Of a stretch of 64,000 nucleotides of DNA, positions 58,963 to 64,000 are shown piece after piece. Location: NCBI RefSeq assembly GCF_900115845.1, contig NZ_FOXX01000002.1, positions 400,997 through 464,996 of the forward strand, given 5' to 3'. Each line of letters opens with the position of its first letter. Positions within the stretch are counted from its first letter, which is position 1. The stretch comes from Priestia endophytica DSM 13796 (GTDB taxonomy: Bacteria; Bacillota; Bacilli; Bacillales; Bacillaceae_H). The position numbers and the translations under genes were made by a program. The notes beneath the pieces are model-generated. The model did no database searches. It was not told the DNA's origin and was given only the letters and a program-made list of their open reading frames with translations.

Positions 58963-60210
58963 ATGGATATGAAAGAAGCTTTTTTAAATCGTGTTACAGC
59001 TCATATTCGTTCTAAGGAAGCGAAAAAAGTCGTTCGACTAGAGCTTTATCAACATATGAGAGAGCTTTCTTCCTTATGGGAAGCAGAAGGAATGACGAAG
59101 GAAGAAGCAGAAAAGAAAACAATTGAACAAATGGGGAGTCCAGCTCAAATTGGGAAAAAGATGAATAAACTGCATCGACCTATTATAGATTGGTTTGCTC
59201 TTTTAACGATGATTTCCTTAATAGCATTAAGTTTCCTAACTCCTATTCTTTTTACGAAAGTTTCCTCATCAGATATGCTCAAAATGCACAGTATAGGTGT
59301 TTCAATTAGCGTATGTATTGTTGGATTGCTTATGTTTTTTAACTATGAAAAACTGAAAAATAAAGGGTTGTTCTTTTATATAGCAGGATGCGCATTTCTT
59401 CTTTATATGCATTTTTTTGGTACTATAAAAGGAAGTCGAACTTTTGTTAGTATTGGTCCTGTTTTTTCAAGTGCTTATATCACATTTCCTCTTTTTCTTC
59501 TTTCATGGGCTTCATTTACGGTACGGAACAGGATGTCTTTTCTGGCATCAAGTTTTTTACTTGTGTTTCCGTTTTTTATGTTTATTCAGATGGGGTACTA
59601 TGGACCTTCTCTTCTTTATGTCCTGCTTGCCTTATGTTTAACAGGAGCAGGGAAGTGGAACAGAAAGGGAAGCCATCTTTCTATATGGTTTGTTGTGTTG
59701 ATTTTGTCAGCTTACGCTGCATCCTTGCTAAGAGGTACAACGTTATCAAAGGTTATAGACTTATGGAGAGAAAAACCATACCAGCTTTTTTCGGAATCAT
59801 TTTATTTATTAAGCAGAGCAGGCTGGTTTGGAAATGGAGTTTTACCTTCAACAGTAGAACTCAATACAAAATATTATGTTGATTTAATCTTTGTACCTCT
59901 TACGTACATGTATGGGTGGCTTTTTAGTCTATTCTTATTATTTCTTATGAGCTTTCTGCTTTTTCGAATGTACCGAACGTTTATTGGAACAAGGGAACCG
60001 TTTGGACGAGCTTTAACACTTGGCGTTATTCTTCTTTATGGAGTGACATGTGTATGGGGCCTGCTTATGGGAATGGGAAAAGTACCGTTTCTAAACGTCT
60101 CTGTGCCATTTGTTAGCTATGGTGTTATCTCATTTATGATTAATGCGTCCTTCATCGGCTTTGTTCTTAGCGTTTATCGGTGGAAGAATATAAACAGTTT
60201 GAAAGAGTAG
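58963..60210 (+). CDS. HAAS-domain/SEDS (FtsW/RodA/SpoVE-like) fusion membrane protein
   Basis: A 415-residue protein. Residues 3-65 form a permease-prefix (HAAS/DUF1700-like) helical domain: VRLELYQHMRELSSLWEAEGMTKEEAEKKT, quoted only by position (about 25-54), then TIEQMGSPAQIG. Residues 75-405 are a SEDS-like membrane domain of about nine or ten helices. Compared with RodA, the QPDLGTS motif is replaced by QMGYYGPS. The HTDFIF loop reads YYVDLIF, keeping the Asp. The end reads PFVSYGVISFM instead of PFISYGGSSL. It is therefore a divergent SEDS member and may polymerise glycan poorly or act differently. It is the third gene of the sigma/PadR operon. Confidence 0.83.
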   Translation: MDMKEAFLNRVTAHIRSKEAKKVVRLELYQHMRELSSLWEAEGMTKEEAEKKTIEQMGSPAQIGKKMNKLHRPIIDWFALLTMISLIALSFLTPILFTKVSSSDMLKMHSIGVSISVCIVGLLMFFNYEKLKNKGLFFYIAGCAFLLYMHFFGTIKGSRTFVSIGPVFSSAYITFPLFLLSWASFTVRNRMSFLASSFLLVFPFFMFIQMGYYGPSLLYVLLALCLTGAGKWNRKGSHLSIWFVVLILSAYAASLLRGTTLSKVIDLWREKPYQLFSESFYLLSRAGWFGNGVLPSTVELNTKYYVDLIFVPLTYMYGWLFSLFLLFLMSFLLFRMYRTFIGTREPFGRALTLGVILLYGVTCVWGLLMGMGKVPFLNVSVPFVSYGVISFMINASFIGFVLSVYRWKNINSLKE

Positions 60211-60289
60211 TTTCATAGGGTTTCAAATTGAATCATGCTAAGGTAGAAGGAAGAAATACTTAATCAAGGGCTGGAAAGGGATGAGATGT

Positions 60290-61435
60290 ATGTACGATAT
60301 GATTATTGTCGGTGGCGATTTAACGGGACTTGCAGCAGCGAAAGCGTTTCATGAAAGAGAAGAAGGAGCGCGTGTCTTGATTCTTGCTCAAAGTGCTGAG
60401 GAAGCTTACTCAGAAAATAACATGATTGATACAGAAATCTATGCGTGCAAAAATACGGTAGAACAAAATCTCGTGAAACAAGGGCATGAAGAGCTATACC
60501 GATTTTGTGATCAGCACAGCATTCCTTATAAAAAATGTGGCAAGCTTATTGTAGCAAAAGACGAAAAGGAAGTAGAACTTCTTCACTTTTTACAAAAAAA
60601 CAATGAAGATAGTACAGTTCTTTCACAAGAGGAGCTTTTCGAACAAGAGCCTTTTGCGCTTGGTGTAGGCGCCCTTTATATTCCATCCGCAGGCATTGTT
60701 GATTATAAAAAAGTTTCCTTAGCACTTTTACAAGAGGTAAAAGAAAGTGGAGCGGAAATACGATATGATGAAAAAGTGAAAAGCATTGTGGAAGGGAAGA
60801 AATCGGTTGTAGTAGAAACGAACAATGGAGCTTACTATTCCAAAAAGTATATCAATTGTGAAGAATCTCAAAGTGACAAAGTCGCAAAATTAAGCGACTA
60901 CTATACGGATATAGAGAAGTTTCCGTTACAGAGACAGTACTATTCTGTTGAAGAAGCAAAACTTCAGCATATTGTGTCACCTGTGCCATCTGCTCTTGCC
61001 CCTTTTTTAAATATTTATGTAGCCCCGACGTTTAACGGCGGGATGGAAGTAGGTTCGTCCATAAATGAGGATCATGATAAAGGAAATATAAAAGAGTTTA
61101 TTTCGAATATATCAAGTATCAGAAAAGCTTCTTCTTACAAAGGAATGATCGGAACATATAAAAAAGCGATGAAGGATGTAGGCTCCGAAGAGTATTTCTT
61201 AGAGCAGGTGCAAACCGTTATTCCTTCCATTTCTAGAGAAGATCTTATACCGCGTTTTACAGAGCAGGATCAAGCTGTTATTACAACAGATGGTCAGTTC
61301 CGAGAAGGCTTCTTTTTCATTAATGGGGAGTGTTCTGCTCATGTTGTGCAAATACCATACTATGGAAAAAAAGCCTCTTTCGCTATTGGTCAGTATTTAG
61401 TGAACCAAGTGTATGTGCCTACACTTCTCTCTTAA
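60290..61435 (+). CDS. FAD-dependent oxidoreductase, LhgO-like with altered FAD motif
   Basis: A 381-residue DAO-type flavoprotein. The N-terminus IIVGGDLTGLAAAKAF corresponds to the dinucleotide-binding GxGxxG, but the third Gly is Asp. Overall layout (CGKLIVAKDEKEVELL, LGVGALYIPSAGIVDYKKVSLALL) matches L-2-hydroxyglutarate oxidase LhgO. The usual GPNA...R segment is replaced by NGGMEVGSSIN. It may bind FAD differently or be inactive. ATG at 60290 has GGAAAGGG 9 bases upstream. Confidence 0.78.
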   Translation: MYDMIIVGGDLTGLAAAKAFHEREEGARVLILAQSAEEAYSENNMIDTEIYACKNTVEQNLVKQGHEELYRFCDQHSIPYKKCGKLIVAKDEKEVELLHFLQKNNEDSTVLSQEELFEQEPFALGVGALYIPSAGIVDYKKVSLALLQEVKESGAEIRYDEKVKSIVEGKKSVVVETNNGAYYSKKYINCEESQSDKVAKLSDYYTDIEKFPLQRQYYSVEEAKLQHIVSPVPSALAPFLNIYVAPTFNGGMEVGSSINEDHDKGNIKEFISNISSIRKASSYKGMIGTYKKAMKDVGSEEYFLEQVQTVIPSISREDLIPRFTEQDQAVITTDGQFREGFFFINGECSAHVVQIPYYGKKASFAIGQYLVNQVYVPTLLS

Positions 61436-61441
61436 AGAAAG

Positions 61442-61470
61442 AGCCCGTGACATGACACGGGCTTATTTTA
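61442..61470. terminator. Terminator after the flavoprotein gene
   Basis: AGCCCGTG pairs with CACGGGCT, followed by TATTTT. The minus strand also has a T-rich flank. Confidence 0.85.
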
Positions 61471-61879
61471 ACAAAGTCCGAATTTCTTTAGGATTATAGT
61501 TGTATTCAAAGAAAAGGGTTCGGTTTTCATCAGTAAATACCATAAGGAGCGGTTTTTCACGCTCGCCAAAAATAATAATAACTTCGTCAACAAGGTCGTC
61601 CATCCATTCATTTCTAATGGAAACAGCTGGATCAAGGGGAATCCGCACTAACGCTCCTTTTCGAGGAAGCGGGCTTACTTTTTTGCTTAATAAAGTTATG
61701 GAACGGATGCTTTTTTCTGCTTCTTTTTGCAATACCTTATTTGTTGGTGTAATTTTAACAACTTTACTTTGAGTAAGATCGAAAACTTCCACATTCTTAT
61801 TTGAGGATGTGAAAGAATCTGAAAATCCAGTTAGAAATATAGAGAAAATAACAAGATAAACAGCAATTTTCTTGCTCAT
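61463..61879 (-). CDS. Secreted or anchored protein of unknown function
   Basis: A 138-residue protein with an N-terminal signal sequence (residues 1-22, LTGFSDS; no lipobox Cys). The mature part is mixed alpha/beta with IPLDPAVSIRNEWMDDLVDEVIIIFGE and FFEYNYNPKEIRTLL. No family recognised. GAAAGGAGCG precedes ATG. Confidence 0.65.
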   Translation of the reverse strand: MSKKIAVYLVIFSIFLTGFSDSFTSSNKNVEVFDLTQSKVVKITPTNKVLQKEAEKSIRSITLLSKKVSPLPRKGALVRIPLDPAVSIRNEWMDDLVDEVIIIFGEREKPLLMVFTDENRTLFFEYNYNPKEIRTLLK

Positions 61880-62126
61880 TTATTTTTCGCTCCTTTCTTT
61901 TTTTGAAAGAGCCGTTTTATATAAATTTTTCTTCTTGTTTATACTTCCCACTACATAAAGTTTTACGAAAGGTAATAAAGGGTTATAGAGTAAAAAAAGA
62001 GAAGGTTCGTTTTAATTAAAGTAACTTTAGCAATATTTATATAGGATTTTTATATTGACTTGTTGAATAATATAAAAATATAACCTGTTAAGCATGCACG
62101 ATAAAAATGTAAAGGAGAGAAAAAAA

Positions 62127-62576
62127 TTGATACGCTTACTGCAGATTGCTTATGATATGCCGTGGTTAGTGGAGTGCAGCGAACAGCTTGCCCGGGCGCA
62201 TGAAGAAGTTTTTCATTCGCTTGCTACAATAGGACAAGAATCGGTTCCTTCTTTTAATCAGGAACAGTTTTTAGATCACATAAAGAAGTGGGTTTTAGAA
62301 ACTTTTTCATACATAGAAAATGTTAATAATTACGAAGAAAACCAAAATTCAGAAAGGGAACAAGAAGTTTTAAATTACTTTAAATATTTGGAAGACAATC
62401 ATCTTCCACATTTTTATGTGATGGTTGAATGTCTTGTTCGTGAAATAGGAAAGGATCTTTATTTTCTTCATTCGGCTGGATTTTCTGAAGAAGAAAGAAA
62501 CGTTATCTTTTACACATACAAAGAAGAGCAAGAGATCATTCAAAATGAAGCAGAAGTAGCAAATTGGCAAGGATAG
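62127..62576 (+). CDS. Helical cytosolic protein of unknown function, 149 residues
   Basis: TTG start with AAAGGAGAG 8 bases upstream. The promoter region holds TTGACT (near 62056) and TATAAC about 17 bases later. The product is strongly alpha-helical and acidic (SEREQEVLNYFKYLEDNHLPHFYVMVECLVREIG is at about residues 84-117). I do not recognise the family. A frame extends upstream to 62094 but the ribosome binding site decides the start. Confidence 0.65.
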   Translation: MIRLLQIAYDMPWLVECSEQLARAHEEVFHSLATIGQESVPSFNQEQFLDHIKKWVLETFSYIENVNNYEENQNSEREQEVLNYFKYLEDNHLPHFYVMVECLVREIGKDLYFLHSAGFSEEERNVIFYTYKEEQEIIQNEAEVANWQG

Positions 62577-62660
62577 GATGGTTCACCACCTTTTTTGTAT
62601 AAAGGACAATGCCTCTTTATGATACACTTTACTCAATGGTAAAGTTAAGGAGGCGTTAGA

Positions 62661-63083
62661 TTGACTAACTTTGCAGCAAACGTCTTTTTTTATGAAAAGC
62701 GTAAAGATCATCTTGCCAAACTTACGGCAATTTGCGATAGTATTGAAGGTTTTCCTCTAGATTATACGGCAGAAAGTTTGCTTGATATCGAACTTTTATA
62801 TAGAGAGATAGAGAAAAAAGAAAAATGGTCCATCTTTCAAACGTCAAAAGAAGAGTTTGAGGAAATGATGTTTGTATACTTTGGTGAAGTTGTGATTGAA
62901 TCTCTGACCGGTGCTGAATGGGTGATAGCAGAGCATCCTCTTTTGCAAGGCGAACAGGTGATGGGGATTGAGTATAATGCATATGCAATTTATGCTACGG
63001 CTGGTTTTGAAGACTTAAACGATCAGCCTCTTCATCACTTGTTTTATGAGTATGAACGGTTTACAAGAAGAAAAGCTATATAA
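62661..63083 (+). CDS. Cytosolic protein of unknown function, 140 residues
   Basis: TTG start with TTAAGGAGGCG 6 bases upstream. Mixed alpha/beta (EEFEEMMFVYFGEVVIESLTGAEWVIAEHPL at about residues 65-95). The WVIAEHP element recalls small DUF-type proteins of polymorphic-toxin or secretion loci, without a firm match. A terminator follows. Confidence 0.65.
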   Translation: MTNFAANVFFYEKRKDHLAKLTAICDSIEGFPLDYTAESLLDIELLYREIEKKEKWSIFQTSKEEFEEMMFVYFGEVVIESLTGAEWVIAEHPLLQGEQVMGIEYNAYAIYATAGFEDLNDQPLHHLFYEYERFTRRKAI

Positions 63084-63091
63084 ACGATAAA

Positions 63092-63129
63092 AAAAGGGTA
63101 GTCATGAAAAAATGACTACCCTCTTTTTA
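63092..63129 (+). terminator. Intrinsic terminator
   Basis: GGGTAGTCAT pairs with ATGACTACCC, followed by TCTTTTTATTG. Confidence 0.92.
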
Positions 63130-63168
63130 TTGTTACTTTGTATAAAAAGAGTGAAAGGAGGGATAAAG

Positions 63169-63384
63169 ATGGCAAATACAATTTTACAAACACGCAAGCT
63201 TCGACTCGTATTTTTAGAAGGGACAAATGAGAAAGGAAATCCGATTTATGCTTTTAAAACGTACAATACAAAAGCTAGCAGCACGGAAGATCAGTTGTAC
63301 AAAGCAGCGAATTCTCTTGCTTCTTTACAATCGCTTCCGCTAGAAAGAGTAGAACAAAACGACGTTCATTTTATTGTTGAATAA
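63169..63384 (+). CDS. DUF1659 family protein
   Basis: A 71-residue protein with the DUF1659 pattern: NTILQTRKLRLVFLEGTNEKGNPIYAFKTYN, cited here as residues 3-33, then LYKAANSLASLQSLPL. GAAAGGAGGG stands 6 bases before ATG. The next gene encodes DUF2922, the constant partner in Bacillaceae. Function unknown. Confidence 0.87.
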   Translation: MANTILQTRKLRLVFLEGTNEKGNPIYAFKTYNTKASSTEDQLYKAANSLASLQSLPLERVEQNDVHFIVE

Positions 63385-63399
63385 TAAGGGGGAACCATA

Positions 63400-63615
63400 A
63401 TGGAGAAAACGCTAAGTATGCAGTTTTTAAATGAGAGTGGAAAATCGGTTAGTATCTCTTTGCAGCACCCTAGAGAAAATGTGACAGAAGACGAGATTAA
63501 AGCAGTGATGGAGGAACTTATTTTACAGAACATATTTAGTTCACAAGGTGGAGATTTTAAAGAGGTAAAAGGAGCTCAAATTGTGAGTCGAGAAGTAACA
63601 GAGCTTATCGTTTAA
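63400..63615 (+). CDS. DUF2922 family protein
   Basis: A 71-residue protein with the DUF2922 pattern: KTLSMQFLNESGKSVSISLQ, then LTEDEI-like VTEDEIKAVMEELI and IVSREVTELIV at the end. It follows DUF1659 by 15 bases with AAGGGGG upstream, so the two are an operon. Role unknown; the pair is widespread in Bacillus. Confidence 0.87.
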   Translation: MEKTLSMQFLNESGKSVSISLQHPRENVTEDEIKAVMEELILQNIFSSQGGDFKEVKGAQIVSREVTELIV

Positions 63616-63646
63616 AAAAAACGCCAAGCGCTGCTAAAAACATATT
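63616..63646 (+). other. Spacer between DUF2922 gene and the insertion sequence
   Basis: Contains an A-rich stretch and AAGCGCT. It may be the front part of the DUF2922 terminator, separated from its T tract by the insertion. Confidence 0.3.
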
Positions 63647-63674
63647 TGGACTGACCCCATGAAGTGAGACAAAT

Positions 63675-63738
63675 AAAAAACACCTTTTCGTTAAAGATCG
63701 GATACAAATGACCGAACTATAACGTGGAGGTGTTTTTT
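63675..63738 (+). promoter_or_regulatory. Inverted repeat that can mask the orfA ribosome binding site
   Basis: AAAAAACACCT (63675-63685) is the perfect complement of AGGTGTTTTTT (63728-63738). The 3' arm contains part of the GGAGGTG ribosome binding site of orfA. Transcripts entering from outside would fold and hide it; the T6 run could also terminate them. Confidence 0.7.
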
Positions 63739-63740
63739 CT

Positions 63741-64000
63741 ATGGGAACAAGAGTAAGTTATCCAGTAGAAGTGAAAATGAAGGCGATTGAAATGAGGTTA
63801 GCAGGCGTGCCTGTAAAAGAAGTCATGGAAACCTTACAGATTCGGAATCGTACCCAACTGAAAACCTGGATGAGATGGTATAAGAATGGAGAGATGAAGC
63901 GACTAGAACAGCCTGTTGGAAAACAATATACTTATGGGAAAGGACCGCATTCTCAAGATGCATTCGCTAAATTAGAAGCTGAAAATCGATATTTAAAACA
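63741..64000 (+). CDS. IS3-family transposase OrfA, N-terminal part
   Basis: 86 codons are visible and the frame is open to the window end. Helix-turn-helix residues: VKMKAIEMRLAGVPVKEVME and RNRTQLKTWMRWYKNGE, then a leucine-zipper-like start (FAKLEAENRYLK). OrfA binds the inverted repeats and forms OrfAB by frameshifting in IS3 elements. GGAGGTG lies 10 bases before ATG. Confidence 0.88.
   Translation, partial: MGTRVSYPVEVKMKAIEMRLAGVPVKEVMETLQIRNRTQLKTWMRWYKNGEMKRLEQPVGKQYTYGKGPHSQDAFAKLEAENRYLK

Larger units (their letters stand above)
63647..64000 (+). mobile_element. IS3-family insertion sequence, left end (runs off the window)
   Basis: The element begins with TGGACTGACCCC, a typical terminal inverted repeat of the IS3 family (IS150-like group; ends begin with TG). 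It carries the start of the orfA transposase. The right end, orfB and target duplication are outside the window. Confidence 0.85.

Noticed and set aside
1..64000. CRISPR array, tRNA or rRNA genes, prophage
   Set aside because: No regularly spaced repeats, no tRNA cloverleaf or rRNA sequence recognised, and no phage structural genes.

Overview
The window looks like the chromosome of a low-GC, spore-forming Bacillaceae bacterium. Strong AGGAGG-type ribosome binding sites, frequent TTG and GTG starts, a lysine riboswitch, a CcpA cre box, a GerA-type spore germination operon, YrzI, CssRS and a MifM/YidC2 pair all point there. The PHB-depolymerase-type esterase and the gene content would fit Priestia (the B. 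megaterium group), but the species is an inference. Most of the window is ordinary core or housekeeping sequence. No prophage, CRISPR array or tRNA/rRNA gene is visible, and the only mobile element is an IS3-family insertion sequence cut by the right edge.

Layout. 0-10 kb: end of deoD, tatA, a CNNM/CBS (CorC-type) transporter, rodA, a PTS IIA protein, a MifM-like arrest leader with yidC2, a sortase with its anchored DUF4397 substrate, an XRE regulator and a second CorC paralogue. 10-20 kb: an HD hydrolase, cssRS, small proteins, a nucleotidase, a CBS protein, a sirtuin, a MerR regulator, a third CorC paralogue, a YhdY-type MscS channel and an M24 peptidase. The sirtuin-to-YhdY stretch recalls the yhdP-yhdZ region of B. 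subtilis. 20-30 kb: an orphan toxin-like domain beside a SUKH immunity protein, an ABC exporter, a MATE exporter, DinB, two Nudix proteins, cardiolipin synthase and LemA/TPM. 30-40 kb: a diacylglycerol kinase-like protein, a nucleotide-sugar dehydrogenase, the murR-murQ-murP recycling operon with its operator and cre site, ytoQ, carbonic anhydrase with a SulP transporter, and a PHB-type esterase. 40-50 kb: an MTA/SAH deaminase, two glycerophosphodiester phosphodiesterases, GrpB, a HAD phosphatase, an L-box-controlled lysine permease and a TspO-like protein. 50-64 kb: the gerA-gerC-gerB operon with a candidate D-subunit gene, OsmC, DNA polymerase IV, YlmA, yrzI with an attenuator-like leader, an ECF sigma/PadR/HAAS-SEDS operon, an LhgO-like flavoprotein, hypothetical genes, a DUF1659/DUF2922 pair and the IS element.

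The most interesting signals are in RNA regulation. (1) A 97-codon MifM-like leader ends in a DEED motif. Its codons just after that motif can form a 12-bp helix over the yidC2 Shine-Dalgarno sequence. (2) All three CorC paralogues carry a hairpin between the Shine-Dalgarno sequence and the start codon. The hairpin sequences are unrelated, but folding each one restores normal spacing. (3) A leader peptide, two competing hairpins and a terminator precede yrzI. Several genes (merR, gerC twice, the small D-type gene) carry single-base homopolymer breaks, so either the assembly has indel errors or these genes are decaying.
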